Counted from the first letter of the stretch, positions 46,354-56,058 are shown. The stretch: DNA of 57,004 bases from Planctomicrobium piriforme (GCA_945861445.1 CAMAVF010000002.1:1-57004), one strand, 5' to 3'. The notes: generated from the letters alone by a model not told the origin. Numbers and translations are program-made.

Positions 46354-46434
46354 GGGAGGGTGAGGCTCCCGCCGAACCGCAAAGTCTAATTGCGGTCGAC
46401 GGACCAAGCGGTTCGGCAGGAGCCTCACCCTCCC
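46354..46434. repeat. Family A palindromic repeat, copy 4
   Basis: The left arm starts GGGAGGGTGAGGCTCCCGCC and the right arm ends GGAGCCTCACCCTCCC; ~27-base arms with two mismatches around a ~27-base loop. It separates the divergent dehydrogenase and ABM-domain genes, so it is upstream of both. Confidence 0.88.
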
Positions 46435-46479
46435 GTCGGCAACGCGCACACAGCACACACTCTTTTGGAGTCGATACAC

Positions 46480-46764
46480 GTGATTACAGTTGGAATGAAC
46501 TACCACGTCTTGCCCGGGAAACAACAAGACTTTGAAGAGAAGTTCGCGGCCGTGATCGGTGCCCTGCGCGCTGCCGCCGGCCACACCAGTTCGACGCTGT
46601 GGAAGGACGTCAGCGATGATGCCTCCTATCTGATTACCAGCGAATGGTCCGACGAACCGGCATTTGCGTCATTCATCCAAAGCCAGGCGTTCCGAGATGT
46701 AACGACCTGGGGCAAAGAACAAATCTTGTCGGGACGCCCGCAACACAAGATCTACAAGAATTGA
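46480..46764 (+). CDS. Antibiotic-biosynthesis-monooxygenase (ABM) domain protein
   Basis: A 94-residue single ABM-domain protein, a ferredoxin-like dimeric fold. GTG 46480 is chosen because GGAG lies 9 bases upstream and the fold begins with VITVGMNYHVLPGKQQDFEEKF; the frame continues back to 46390 only into family A repeat. The core HTSSTLWKDVSDDASYLITSEW and FASFIQSQAFRDVTTWG match heme-degrading or quinol-type monooxygenases, where Trp/Ser positions vary. The exact reaction cannot be assigned. Confidence 0.85.
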   Translation: MITVGMNYHVLPGKQQDFEEKFAAVIGALRAAAGHTSSTLWKDVSDDASYLITSEWSDEPAFASFIQSQAFRDVTTWGKEQILSGRPQHKIYKN

Positions 46765-46890
46765 GTGCCGACTAGCAGACTTAAGATTTCTGACGAATGC
46801 AGCGACAACCACGTGCTCGCTCCGGTGTGACTCGCTACCCACGCGTTGTTTTATCCAGCCCAGTCACAGAAAAGTCAGGACGATAATCAA

Positions 46891-47862
46891 GTGATTCAGT
46901 ATCCCCGTACCAGTTGGTGGAAGGTCGTACTCAGTTATCGCGGCACGGTGTTGCCGAGCATTTTCGGCCGCGTGATGATCATGATCATCTTGGCGCTGGC
47001 CGTCGAGTATTTCCATTTTCTCGGCGTCAGTAACAAATGGATCAGCTCGCAGGCGGGGTTGGTGGAACCGGCCGGCTATGCGGTCGTGGGGTCCCTGCTG
47101 GGATTCTTGATCGTCTTTCGCATGAATTCCTCGGCGAACCGGTATTGGGAGGGGCGGTCGCACTGGGGAATGCTGATCAATTCCACCCGCAGCCTGGCGC
47201 GGTGCGGCGCAATCTATGCCCCACCGGCCCAGGACCTGGCCCTGCTGATCGGCGGGTATGTGCTGAGTCTCAAACAGACCCTGCGCGACTCGCGCGATTT
47301 CGAAGAACTGCAATCGTACCTGCCGGGTGAGCTGTACTCGAAGGCGATTCGCTTCGGCAATCCCCCTTCAGCCATTGCCGCCGCCCTGTCGCAATGGGTC
47401 GCCGATCGTTTCCAGGCGGGCCAGATCGATTCGATCCAGGTACGCCACATGGAAGATTTGATTGCCCGTATGGTTGACTCTCAAGGGGGGTGCGAAAAGA
47501 TCAAGAAAACGCCGCTGCCATTTGTCTATGCCGCGATGATCAAGCAGTTGATCCTGGTCTATTTGATTACGCTGCCTGTGGTCCTGTGCGGTCGCACGGG
47601 ATGGTGGACGCCGCTGATGGTCGCGATCGTGTCATTCGGCTTCTTCGGTATCGAAGAGGCTGGCGTCGAAATCGAAGATCCGTTTGGACTGGACGACAAT
47701 TGCCTGCCGCTGGAAGCCATCTGTGTCGGGATCATTCGGGACACGGCCCAGGTGACCCAGGCGTTTTCGGGAACGGGCGACTCCCACGACGGCCGACATT
47801 CGGTGTTCGTCGGTCACATGAACAGCATTTCGCAAGTCACGAAGCCGCAGTTGAAGTTGTGA
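46891..47862 (+). CDS. Bestrophin-family (UPF0187) membrane protein
   Basis: A 323-residue bestrophin-like channel protein. GTG 46891, with AGGA 10 bases upstream, gives VIQYPRTSWWKVVLSYRGTVLPSI, the usual beginning; a TTG at 46846 would add 15 residues. Four hydrophobic regions are visible (IFGRVMIMIILALAVEYF; AGYAVVGSLLGFLIVFRMNSSANRYWEGR; FVYAAMIKQLILVYLITLPVVLC; TPLMVAIVSFGFFGIEEAGVEIEDPFG, each split here by polar residues). RMNSSANRYWEGR and GIEEAGVEIEDPFG are bestrophin signatures. Bacterial members conduct ions across the inner membrane. Family B copy 3 follows 17 bases after the stop. Confidence 0.92.
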   Translation: MIQYPRTSWWKVVLSYRGTVLPSIFGRVMIMIILALAVEYFHFLGVSNKWISSQAGLVEPAGYAVVGSLLGFLIVFRMNSSANRYWEGRSHWGMLINSTRSLARCGAIYAPPAQDLALLIGGYVLSLKQTLRDSRDFEELQSYLPGELYSKAIRFGNPPSAIAAALSQWVADRFQAGQIDSIQVRHMEDLIARMVDSQGGCEKIKKTPLPFVYAAMIKQLILVYLITLPVVLCGRTGWWTPLMVAIVSFGFFGIEEAGVEIEDPFGLDDNCLPLEAICVGIIRDTAQVTQAFSGTGDSHDGRHSVFVGHMNSISQVTKPQLKL

Positions 47863-47878
47863 GGTCGCGCCGCGGCCG

Positions 47879-47957
47879 ATACAAGCTCGAAGCGCAAGCG
47901 AGTGCATTGCTCGTGGTCTTTCGGGGAAATGCACTCGCTCGCGCTTCGAGCTTGTAT
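47879..47957. repeat. Family B palindromic repeat, copy 3
   Basis: ATACAAGCTCGAAGCGCAAG opens the left arm and GCGCTTCGAGCTTGTAT closes the right arm; ~29-base arms nearly perfectly paired around a ~21-base loop. It lies between the convergent bestrophin and DUF1549/DUF1553 genes, where it may serve as a terminator for both. Confidence 0.9.
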
Positions 47958-47970
47958 TTCCCGTTGACGG

Positions 47971-50900
47971 TCAACCCCGAGTCACGAATTCATCGAGATT
48001 CAAGATCACGTTGCAGACCGCGGTGAGCGCGGCCAGCACGGAATGCTCCACCCCCTTGGCAGGCGGCCCCAGCGGATTGACCGCCAACTGCTCGGCCGCC
48101 ACCGCGTCCTGTTGATAGAACTTCAGACGCTGATCGTACAACTGACGCAACGCCGCCAACTCGCGCGGCTGCGGCGGGCGAATGAGTGCCGCTTGAAATC
48201 CGGCTGCAAGCTGAGCGTCAATCGAACCTTCCACCTGGGCCATGCGCCGCGCCAACGCCTGGGCGGCCTCCACATAAACTGGGTCGTTCAACAGGACCAA
48301 TGCCTGCAGCGGCGTGTTCGTGTTGATGCGCCGGATCGTGCAGATCTCCCGGCTGGGTCCGTCGAACGTCATCATCGATGGATACGGTGACGTGCGTTTG
48401 ATGAAGGTGTAGAGACCACGGCGATATTTGTCTTCGCCGGGACTCGTCTTCCACTTATCAAGGTTGTAAGTCGAACGCCAGATCCCGTCAGGTTGCGGTG
48501 GCATGACCGATGGGCCGTACATCTTGCGACTGATCAGTCCCGAGACCGCCAGGGCTTGATCGCGCAGCATCTCGGCTTCGAGACGATAGCGTGGACCGCG
48601 AACCAGCAATCGATTGAATCGGTCGCGTTCCATCAACGCCGGGGTCACGCGTGATGACTGCCGGTAGGTAGCCGACATCACGATCAATTTGCACAGCCGC
48701 TTCATCGACCAGCCATCACGCACGAACTCGGTTGCCAGCCAGTCGAGAAGTTCCGGATGGCTGGGTGGCAGTCCCTGAATGCCAAAATCTTCCTGGGTCT
48801 CCACCAGTCCAATCCCAAACAGTTGCGCCCAGAACCGATTGACGGCGACCCGCGCCGTGAGCGGATTGTGAGGGTCGGTCAGCCACTGTGCGACGCCCAA
48901 TCGATTCCGCGGCGCGTCGGGCGGCAGGCTGTGAAACGCGGTCGGCACCGCGGCCGTGACTTCGTCACCCTTGGTCAGGAAATTCCCACGCAGATGAATA
49001 TTCGTGACGCGTTGCTGGTCGGCTGGCAATTCGCGGAAAATGGGTGTCTCCGTCGCCTTGTTCGCTGCCAGTTCCCCCTGCAGCCTGGCAATTTCATCAC
49101 GCACCGACAGCGTCACTTTGGAGCGCTGCACGAAGTGCCGATAGAGTTGTTGCTGCTGGTCGGGGGTTCGTTTGTCAGCGGCAATCTGGATGATCGCCAC
49201 GATGGCATCGGGAATCGCTGCATTCAATACCGGCTGCGGATCAGTCGTCGTCGAGATGCGGAACCGGCCGATGCTGAAGCCCGGGTAGCTGTACTCAAAC
49301 TGATGGTCCAGAGTCACAATCAACTCAGTCGCCGCAGTCAGTTCCCGTGATTCGCCGACCGTGAAGACTGCGGTATGAGGCTGCGTCAACTGCGGCGAAA
49401 CGGCCCAGCCGTGCTTCTTATTGTCGTCATTCTTCAGGGCATGTTCGACGGGATAATTCGTTTGAGCAAAGTCGGCGGCCGCCTTGGCGAGCGGGATTTC
49501 GTGCATTTCGCCCGACTTGGATTTCCAGGCGACGCGGATGGCCGACAGCACGAAGTTGCCGTCGTTGAGCGACCGTCCCACGCCCCCTTTCGGCAGTGAT
49601 TTGTCCGGAATGACTTCCAGTCGCAGGCCAGTCAGTTTCTGCTCCGTGTAGGGGAAGTGCAGGACATACTGCTCTGTGGCGGGTCCGGCGCCTTCGACCA
49701 GGATCGAGCCATCGTCCAACGGCTTCATCACCGAGCCACTGGCGGCCGTCATTTTCTCCGGTTTCGGTTTGGACCAAACGGGCAGCATCCGAACGGTTGC
49801 TTCCCAGGCCGCCAGATCCGCGAGGACTTCCGGTGTTGGCGTATCGAGCCGCAGTTGCAGGGCGGTGATCTGCGAGCCGAGTTGCTGCAGTTTCGCGGCT
49901 TGCTCTGTGGTCGGCGTGGGGGCCGTCGGAGACTCATCCCCCTTGTCGCTATCCGCCGTCTGATTGAAGAACGCATAGAACTGATAGTATTCCCGGTGCG
50001 GCAGGGGATCGTACTTGTGGCTGTGGCATTTGGCACAGCCCATCGTCAGGCCCATCCACACCTGGAAGGTCGTATCGACGCGATCTTTGACCGCCGCAAT
50101 CCGAAACTCTTCGTCGTCGGTCCCACCTTCCTCGTTGACCATCGTATTGCGATGCATGGCCGTGGCCAGCAGTTGATCCGAGGTCGGATTGGGCAGCAGG
50201 TCACCGGCCAGTTGTTCGCGCGTAAACTGATCGTAGGGCATGTCGGAATTGAAGGCATCAATCAACCAGTCGCGGTACCGCCAGATCGTGCGCGACCGGT
50301 CCTTTTCATAGCCGCGAGTGTCCGCATAGCGGGCCAGATCCAGCCACATGCGAGTCCAACGCTCCCCATAAGCCGACGACTGCAGCAGCCGATCGACCAG
50401 CTTTTCGTAGGCATCAGGAGCTTGATCGCTGACAAACTGAGCCACCAGATCAGGGGCGGGCGGCAGGCCGGTCAGATCGAGCGCGACACGCCGTGCAAGA
50501 GTCCGACGATCGGCTTCGGGCGAGGGCGTTAAACCTTCCTTGTCCAGCCGCGCCAGGACGAATCGGTCGATCTCATTCCGGGACCACTGAGCATCGCTGA
50601 CGTCAGGCAGCGCCGGCCGGACCGGCTTTTCAAATGCCCAATGTGCGCTCCACGAGGCACCTTGTTCGATCCAGCGTTTCAAGATGTCGATCTGTTCCGG
50701 AGTGAGCGTTTTTCCCGATTTCGGGGGAGGCATCCGTTCGCTGTCATCCGTGGAAATAATCCGTCGGTAGGCTTCGCTCGCTTCCAGATTCTTCGGAACG
50801 AACGCCGCCGACTCCTTGTTCTTCGCGTTTTTTCCCAGTGCCCCGACGGACGTATCCAGCCGCAACTCGGCTTTGCGATGCCCTTCATCCGGACCGTGGC

Positions 50901-51066
50901 ATTCGTAGCAGTTGCGGGCGAGAATGGGCCGCACATCTCGGATGAAGTTAACCGGTTTATTTGCCGGTTCCTCGGAAGACGCTCTGATCGCGAAGAAAGA
51001 GCAAACCCCAACGGCAATCGCCGAACGAATCAGTACACATTGCATGTTGCGGATCATGGAATTCAA
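47971..51066 (-). CDS. Planctomycete cytochrome c / DUF1549 / DUF1553 protein
   Basis: A 1031-residue exported protein. A signal peptide ([19 protein letters not shown]) precedes a planctomycete cytochrome C (PSCyt1) domain with heme motif in [19 protein letters not shown] (about 50-70). DUF1549 follows (about 155-370), with its own CxxCH in [22 protein letters not shown] ~250-residue middle region has a beta-sandwich/concanavalin-like look, and DUF1553 (about 700-1000) closes it ([44 protein letters not shown]). These proteins are numerous in planctomycetes and linked to periplasmic polysaccharide use; biochemical activity is unproven. It follows a second DUF1549/DUF1553 gene on the same strand with a 27-base gap, so they are probably cotranscribed. 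Confidence 0.94.
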   Translation of the reverse strand: MNSMIRNMQCVLIRSAIAVGVCSFFAIRASSEEPANKPVNFIRDVRPILARNCYECHGPDEGHRKAELRLDTSVGALGKNAKNKESAAFVPKNLEASEAYRRIISTDDSERMPPPKSGKTLTPEQIDILKRWIEQGASWSAHWAFEKPVRPALPDVSDAQWSRNEIDRFVLARLDKEGLTPSPEADRRTLARRVALDLTGLPPAPDLVAQFVSDQAPDAYEKLVDRLLQSSAYGERWTRMWLDLARYADTRGYEKDRSRTIWRYRDWLIDAFNSDMPYDQFTREQLAGDLLPNPTSDQLLATAMHRNTMVNEEGGTDDEEFRIAAVKDRVDTTFQVWMGLTMGCAKCHSHKYDPLPHREYYQFYAFFNQTADSDKGDESPTAPTPTTEQAAKLQQLGSQITALQLRLDTPTPEVLADLAAWEATVRMLPVWSKPKPEKMTAASGSVMKPLDDGSILVEGAGPATEQYVLHFPYTEQKLTGLRLEVIPDKSLPKGGVGRSLNDGNFVLSAIRVAWKSKSGEMHEIPLAKAAADFAQTNYPVEHALKNDDNKKHGWAVSPQLTQPHTAVFTVGESRELTAATELIVTLDHQFEYSYPGFSIGRFRISTTTDPQPVLNAAIPDAIVAIIQIAADKRTPDQQQQLYRHFVQRSKVTLSVRDEIARLQGELAANKATETPIFRELPADQQRVTNIHLRGNFLTKGDEVTAAVPTAFHSLPPDAPRNRLGVAQWLTDPHNPLTARVAVNRFWAQLFGIGLVETQEDFGIQGLPPSHPELLDWLATEFVRDGWSMKRLCKLIVMSATYRQSSRVTPALMERDRFNRLLVRGPRYRLEAEMLRDQALAVSGLISRKMYGPSVMPPQPDGIWRSTYNLDKWKTSPGEDKYRRGLYTFIKRTSPYPSMMTFDGPSREICTIRRINTNTPLQALVLLNDPVYVEAAQALARRMAQVEGSIDAQLAAGFQAALIRPPQPRELAALRQLYDQRLKFYQQDAVAAEQLAVNPLGPPAKGVEHSVLAALTAVCNVILNLDEFVTRG

Positions 51067-51093
51067 ATCAAACTGGCATGCCGGGGTCGGGCG

Positions 51094-53340
51094 TTAGTCA
51101 ATATAAAAGAACTCGTTCAAGTTATAGAGGACCAGGCAGAATGCCGCGAGGGCTCCCGCACTTTCGGTACTCTGACTGGAAACCTGATGCCGGAGTACGA
51201 ATTTGACGCTTTGTGACAGTTCCTCAGCGAGTGGCGGGCGGCCCAAGGTCAGCCGGTAGCCCAGGTCGATCTGCTTTTCGAGTTGGTCGCCTGCTTCTCG
51301 CTTCAACCGTTCGGACAACAGCCGAGCCTGCTCATTCATAAACTCACTGTTCAACAGCGTTAAGGCCTGGGTGGGGATGGTCGACACATTTCGCTGTTCA
51401 CATGAGGTCGTGGTATCCGGCAGGTCCATCAACTCAAAGAAGGGCACCAGCAGCGAACGCTTCACAAATACGAACGCCGACCGCCGCGAGGCCTCTTCGG
51501 GACTCGACTTCCCCCAGCCATTTCCGGGGCGGGACTGACTGGCCAGGACTTCGGCCGCAATCTTGGGATAAACGCCCGGGCCACCCAGCTTCGAGTTGAG
51601 TGTTCCGTTCGCGGCCAGCACGGCATCGCGAATCGGTTCGGCATCCAGTCGTCGATAGGGGAAACGCCACAGGAAGTTGTTGGCTTGATCAATCTTCCCG
51701 GCGTCTTCCCGCCAGCCACTCGCTTGCCCATAGGTGTTGCTGAGCACGATCTGGCGATGCAGATCTTTCAGCTTCCAGCCTCCCTGGATCAAGCTGTTGG
51801 CCAGCCAGTCGAGCAATTTGGGATGCGTGGGAGTGTCTCCAATGACCCCGAAGTCATTCTCCGTGTGAACGAGTCCTTCGCCGAAATGGCCCTGCCAGAT
51901 GCGATTCACGATCACTCGGGCCACGAGCGGGTTCTGGGGATCGGTCATCCAGTGCGCCAGAGCCAGCCGGCGGCCGGACGTCGCAGACGCCTTCGCAGCC
52001 GTCACGCTGAGGAGCGGAGACGCTGAAAGCACGACTGGAATACCGGGTTCGACCGCGCCTTCCGGTGTCGTGGGGTCGCCCCTGCGGTATACCTGAGTCG
52101 GAGGCACGGCTCCGGCCTGCTCTTGAAAGATATACCCCCGGGGAAGCGCCGCGGGAAATGTCTCGCGGAGCGCCTTCAAGGCCGCTTGAAATCCATCCCG
52201 CTGACGACGTTCGTCCGCGGTATGGGCTCCTATGACCAGGTCGTTCAGACGCTTCTCGTTCTTCTTGACAAGTTCCTTCTGAGCATCGTTCCGCTTGGCC
52301 TCGGGAGCACGAAACGCCTCGACAATATCCGCGGCCAGATCTGCCTGGGGATTGGCCAGATACCGTTCACGAACGATTTTCTCGAGTTCCGCGAGCTGCA
52401 GATTGACGTGCTTGACAGCCTCATCCGCACGGGACTGCAACGCCTTGAACTGACTGCGCGCTGCGGGTGTTCCGACCGGCAGATCGAACTCAGTGCGGTC
52501 CGAGCGCGGTCGTTCCAGTGGAGCGAAGACAGCCAGCATCCGCGCATAATCGATCTGCGACAGAGGCTCGAACTTGTGGTTATGGCACCGCGCACAGTTC
52601 AGGGTCAGGCCCAGAAAGGTCGTCGACACACCGCGTAGGACGTCATCCAGTTGATCGTAACGATCGACCAGCGGATCGGCCGGTTCATCATCCCATGTAC
52701 CGAGCCGCAGGAACGAGGTCGCAATCATGCTCTCGGCGGTCACGTTCTCAATTTCATCGCCGGCCAGTTGTTCGGTCAGGAACTGATCAAACGGTTTGTC
52801 CGCATTCAGTGCCTCGATGACATAATCGCGATAGCGCCAGGCACTGGGTTTATCGCCATCCCGCTCGTAGCCATTCGTATCGGCATAACGGACCAGATCG
52901 AGCCAGCGGCGTCCCCAGCGGACTCCATAACCGGGATCGGCCAGCAGTTGATCGACTACGCGTCGCCGGGCCGTTTCCGACGAGTCTGCCAGAAACTCGT
53001 CGAACGCAGCCGGGGTGGGAGGAAGCCCGATCAAGTCGAAGTAGACCCGTCGCAACCAGACGCGCGGGTCCGCGGGAGGCGACGGTGACAATTGTCGGGA
53101 CGACAACTCCTGCCAGACGAAGGCATCGATCGGATTGCGCTCCCAATCGGCGGGAATCGCTGCTGGCAGCGTCACCGGCTTCAATGGTCGAAACGACCAA
53201 TGCTCGCGCTGTTCCTGCGCGACAGTAATGCCATAGACGGACTCATCAGGTGGCGTTGAAGGCGGATCTGCAGCGCAGACGGACGCGACAAGTCCACTCG
53301 ACAGCAAGAGGAGTCGCAGGCCGGGGCGCAACAAGACCAT
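51094..53340 (-). CDS. DUF1549/DUF1553 protein without cytochrome domain
   Basis: A 748-residue exported protein. ATG 53340 is the start: GGAGG lies 6 bases upstream, inside the last codons of the preceding DUF2007 gene, and the signal peptide LLRPGLRLLLLSSGLVASVCA begins at once; an upstream in-frame start at 53367 would overlap that gene. DUF1549 (about 80-290) contains CARCHNHKFEPLSQIDY; a helical insertion follows, and DUF1553 (about 430-735) contains NRIWQGHFGEGLVHTENDFG and STIPTQALTLLNSEFMNEQ. Unlike the neighbour at 47971, it lacks the N-terminal PSCyt1 domain. The pair may form a periplasmic complex, by analogy with other planctomycete loci. Confidence 0.94.
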   Translation of the reverse strand: MVLLRPGLRLLLLSSGLVASVCAADPPSTPPDESVYGITVAQEQREHWSFRPLKPVTLPAAIPADWERNPIDAFVWQELSSRQLSPSPPADPRVWLRRVYFDLIGLPPTPAAFDEFLADSSETARRRVVDQLLADPGYGVRWGRRWLDLVRYADTNGYERDGDKPSAWRYRDYVIEALNADKPFDQFLTEQLAGDEIENVTAESMIATSFLRLGTWDDEPADPLVDRYDQLDDVLRGVSTTFLGLTLNCARCHNHKFEPLSQIDYARMLAVFAPLERPRSDRTEFDLPVGTPAARSQFKALQSRADEAVKHVNLQLAELEKIVRERYLANPQADLAADIVEAFRAPEAKRNDAQKELVKKNEKRLNDLVIGAHTADERRQRDGFQAALKALRETFPAALPRGYIFQEQAGAVPPTQVYRRGDPTTPEGAVEPGIPVVLSASPLLSVTAAKASATSGRRLALAHWMTDPQNPLVARVIVNRIWQGHFGEGLVHTENDFGVIGDTPTHPKLLDWLANSLIQGGWKLKDLHRQIVLSNTYGQASGWREDAGKIDQANNFLWRFPYRRLDAEPIRDAVLAANGTLNSKLGGPGVYPKIAAEVLASQSRPGNGWGKSSPEEASRRSAFVFVKRSLLVPFFELMDLPDTTTSCEQRNVSTIPTQALTLLNSEFMNEQARLLSERLKREAGDQLEKQIDLGYRLTLGRPPLAEELSQSVKFVLRHQVSSQSTESAGALAAFCLVLYNLNEFFYID

Positions 53341-53342
53341 CT

Positions 53343-53768
53343 TCAGCCTCCTATGACAATAAACCACAAGGCCAGCGGCTTCAATTTACGAAGTCGCGTC
53401 AAGAGTCCTGGATGACTCTCGTCGTCATCGTCCGCCTGATTATCGCCATCCGAGTCCGGATCTGGGGCGAAATCTTCTTGCTCGGCGAGAGTCGAATCTG
53501 GATCGAACGGACTTCCATCCATCGGGAACTCATCTGCAGAATCTGAAGCTCGATGGTCCTCAGCGGCAACCAACAGAGCGGCTGCCCGGTCAGCTTCCTC
53601 GCCGGTCACCAGCAACTTCACCCCATGCGAGGCATTGGCGAGGTGCCAGAAATTGGAAGCAAACGCCAAGCTCTCCAGTCGGCAGGGAATCCCTTCCGCT
53701 TGTAAAAATCCCAATGCCAGTTGGGCCTCTTCCACCGACCAGAATGTTTCGACAGTGACCAAGTTCAT
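53343..53768 (-). CDS. DUF2007 protein with acidic linker, copy 2
   Basis: A 141-residue protein. The DUF2007 (putative signal transducing) domain covers residues 1-70: MNLVTVETFWSVEEAQLALG, FLQAEGIPCRLESLAFASNF and HGVKLLVTGEEADRAAALL. A very acidic linker (about 75-120; DPDSDGDNQADDDDESHPG) leads to a short basic-hydrophobic C-terminus (LKPLALWFIVIGG) that looks like a truncated membrane anchor. It is paralogous to the protein at 53860-54429. Its final codons contain the Shine-Dalgarno of the downstream DUF1549/DUF1553 gene, so the genes are coupled. Confidence 0.85.
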   Translation of the reverse strand: MNLVTVETFWSVEEAQLALGFLQAEGIPCRLESLAFASNFWHLANASHGVKLLVTGEEADRAAALLVAAEDHRASDSADEFPMDGSPFDPDSTLAEQEDFAPDPDSDGDNQADDDDESHPGLLTRLRKLKPLALWFIVIGG

Positions 53769-53859
53769 GTTGGTTTACTCCCAGCACGTTTCAAGTTCGA
53801 TTTCCGGAATCCCGCCCCAAACTATCATATCTGGACGCAGCCGCAGTCGTTGTGACAGC

Positions 53860-54429
53860 TCATTGGGGGATCACGGGTTTGGAACCCGCTTCGTCATCTT
53901 TCCAGATCCGACTCGAGATCCACGAGAATGGCCACACAATGATGCTAATCAGACCTAACACGACGAAGATGATTCCGAAGTAAATGGGGGCCATCACGAA
54001 GAGAACAATCCACAAGCGGTTTTCGCGAAGGTGACTTAAGAGGGTCGGACGCTCATCCTCATCATCGTTATCGTCATCATCGCCGAAACGGTTATCGTGG
54101 CCGGCGGGAACGATGTCCGAATCGAATGCCTGTTCCAGTTCCTCTTCCTCTTCGGGCGGGAAATTCAGATCCGGTTGCTCGTCAGTGATCTCGGGTGAAT
54201 GTTCGGCGGTCCGTTGAGCTTGCACTTCCGCCAGCATTTCGGCGGCTGATTCTGCCATATCTGGTGCCACCATCAACTTCACCCCGCCGGTGGCATTTGA
54301 CAAATGCCAAAAGTTGCCGGCAACGGCAGTTCCCTCGAGGTGGCAGGAGATCTGGCGTGCCTGTAAATAGGCGACTGCCAGTTGCGCCTCTTCGAGCGAC
54401 CAGAAGGTTTCGAGCTTCACCCAGTCCAT
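53860..54429 (-). CDS. DUF2007 membrane protein with acidic linker, copy 1
   Basis: A 189-residue protein. ATG 54429 has AGGAG 7 bases upstream and gives MDWVKLETFWSLEEAQLAVA, aligned with its paralogue at 53343; the frame is open to 54561 but that region is unsupported. The DUF2007 domain (1-70) is followed by an acidic linker (PPEEEEELEQAFDSD; GDDDDNDDEDER) and one or two transmembrane helices (LWIVLFVMAPIYFGIIF; VVLGLISIIVWPFSWIS), then a short tail. The domain should be cytoplasmic and membrane-tethered. Function unknown; it heads the run of genes leading to the DUF1549/DUF1553 pair. Confidence 0.87.
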   Translation of the reverse strand: MDWVKLETFWSLEEAQLAVAYLQARQISCHLEGTAVAGNFWHLSNATGGVKLMVAPDMAESAAEMLAEVQAQRTAEHSPEITDEQPDLNFPPEEEEELEQAFDSDIVPAGHDNRFGDDDDNDDEDERPTLLSHLRENRLWIVLFVMAPIYFGIIFVVLGLISIIVWPFSWISSRIWKDDEAGSKPVIPQ

Positions 54430-54532
54430 CGTGCTGCTCCTGGAGAGTCTCGGGTCACCTTCAGTGGACGGGTTGGGCTCTATGGTCAAAAAAGTCAGGC
54501 TGGTGAGCCGTCTTTGCAACACTGCTGAGAAA

Positions 54533-55846
54533 CTATTTCCCGGCCACCTGATTCGCGCCAATGCACCATAAATTCTGGAAGCTGCGAATGTAGATCCGAC
54601 CGTTGGAGATTGCCAGCGAGGCCGAAATGTCCTCGTCCATTTTGATTTCCTTGATCAGCTCGAACTTCCGTCCGGCCTTCAGGATCGACACGACGCCATC
54701 GCGAGCTACGCAATAAACCTTACCGTCGGCATAGACCGGCGAGGCACGATGCTTGTGATTGTGAATGCGTTCCATGTAAATCTCTTCGCCCGTTTTGGCG
54801 TCCAGCGTCAGCATGATCCCCTGTTCGCGGCAGAGGTACACGATGCCGTCGATGATCAACGGGGAGGAAACGTCCGGCGTGTTTTCCTTGCGGGTCCACA
54901 ACCGGGCGGTGGTGGAGTCCGTAACGTCTCCCTTGGAATTCGGATCGATGGCCAGGACGGGTCCGTTCTTGGCAGACGGGACGATCACCAGGCCAGGGGC
55001 GGTTACGGGCGAGGTCACCAGCCGCAACGCGCGGTTGTACTTGTCCTTCGAGTTGATGCCAGCGGAACGCCAGATTTCGTGACCGTCCTGCAGGTCATGG
55101 GCAATCGCATAATCGGCACCGTGCGTGATTAAGAACTTCATCTTGCCGTCGTCGTACAAGGTGGGCGACGCATACGAGTGCTCGTTTTCCGCAACGGCTT
55201 CACTCGGTCGAGCCTGGCGCCAGACTTGCTTGCCGGTCACCTTGTCCAGTGCTACGACTACGGCTTCCCGAGTTTCCGCATCCCCGTCGCCGTGAATCAA
55301 CTGCAGATACAGCTTGTCGCCGTCTAGAATGGGAGTCGACGACATTCCAAACTGAATGTTGAACTTGCCATAAGCATCCTGCAGATTGAGATGCCATTTC
55401 TCGTTGCCCTCGAAGTCGTAGCTGACGAAATCGCCGCTGCCGACGAACGCCCAGACGTGTTTGCCATCGGTTGCGGGGGACGGTGAGGCGAAGTTACCTT
55501 CATCCGTGCGGGCGACCTTGTTCCCCACGCCGATCTTCTTCTGCCATTTCAACTTGCCATCGGTTTTGATGGCCAGTAGCAGCAGTTCTTCTCCGGCAGC
55601 CGAGGTGACGAAAATATGGTCGTCCCAAACAATGGGGGTCGCTCCACCCGGCCCGGGCATTTCTAACTTCCAGAGGACATTCTGCCCCTTGATGCTCCAA
55701 TCGGCCGGAATATTTTTCTCACCGCTGATGCCATTGTGATGCGCCCCGCGCCATTGCGGCCAGTTTTCCGCACACGCCAGCGAACTCCACAGCAAACTCA
55801 ATCCCACCATCGCACTGCAGAGAATATTTCGAGAACCGCACAGCAT
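54533..55846 (-). CDS. Exported PQQ-binding-like beta-propeller protein
   Basis: A 437-residue exported protein. ATG 55846, with GGAG 8 bases upstream, opens a signal peptide (ILCSAMVGLSLLWSSLACA); the frame runs back to 55972 without support. ENWPQWRGAHHNGISGEKNIPADW is the characteristic start of planctomycete PQQ-like propellers, followed by blades such as LWKLEMPGPGGATPIVWDDHIFV, VVALDKVTGKQVW and MLTLDAKTGEEIYMERI. The calcium/PQQ catalytic residues of alcohol dehydrogenases are not evident, so it may be a structural BamB-like propeller and not an enzyme. It is preceded by a perfect palindrome and the Kelch gene. Confidence 0.9.
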   Translation of the reverse strand: MLCGSRNILCSAMVGLSLLWSSLACAENWPQWRGAHHNGISGEKNIPADWSIKGQNVLWKLEMPGPGGATPIVWDDHIFVTSAAGEELLLLAIKTDGKLKWQKKIGVGNKVARTDEGNFASPSPATDGKHVWAFVGSGDFVSYDFEGNEKWHLNLQDAYGKFNIQFGMSSTPILDGDKLYLQLIHGDGDAETREAVVVALDKVTGKQVWRQARPSEAVAENEHSYASPTLYDDGKMKFLITHGADYAIAHDLQDGHEIWRSAGINSKDKYNRALRLVTSPVTAPGLVIVPSAKNGPVLAIDPNSKGDVTDSTTARLWTRKENTPDVSSPLIIDGIVYLCREQGIMLTLDAKTGEEIYMERIHNHKHRASPVYADGKVYCVARDGVVSILKAGRKFELIKEIKMDEDISASLAISNGRIYIRSFQNLWCIGANQVAGK

Positions 55847-55985
55847 CGACGCGTCTCCATATTTGACGAAATCGCTGGAAAGAATCTGCCACCACTCGCT
55901 TCGTCGGACTGGCTTCAGAGGCAAATGCATACGTTGATGCTCTAGTGTGCCGGATCGCAGGACACCCGTCAATTGCGCCGTCTAT

Positions 55986-56052
55986 CGTGGGATAGGCTTC
56001 CAGCCTGTCATTCTCCTAAATTAGAGCTGACAGGCTGGAAGCCTATCCCACG
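55986..56052. repeat. Perfect 25-bp inverted repeat (stem-loop)
   Basis: CGTGGGATAGGCTTCCAGCC starts the left arm (55986-56010), which is exactly complementary to 56028-56052 around a 17-base loop. It sits 6 bases after the Kelch gene stop and upstream of the PQQ-propeller gene, without a T-run. It resembles in design the hairpin at 2644, though the sequence is different. Confidence 0.92.
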
Positions 56053-56058
56053 GGGCAA

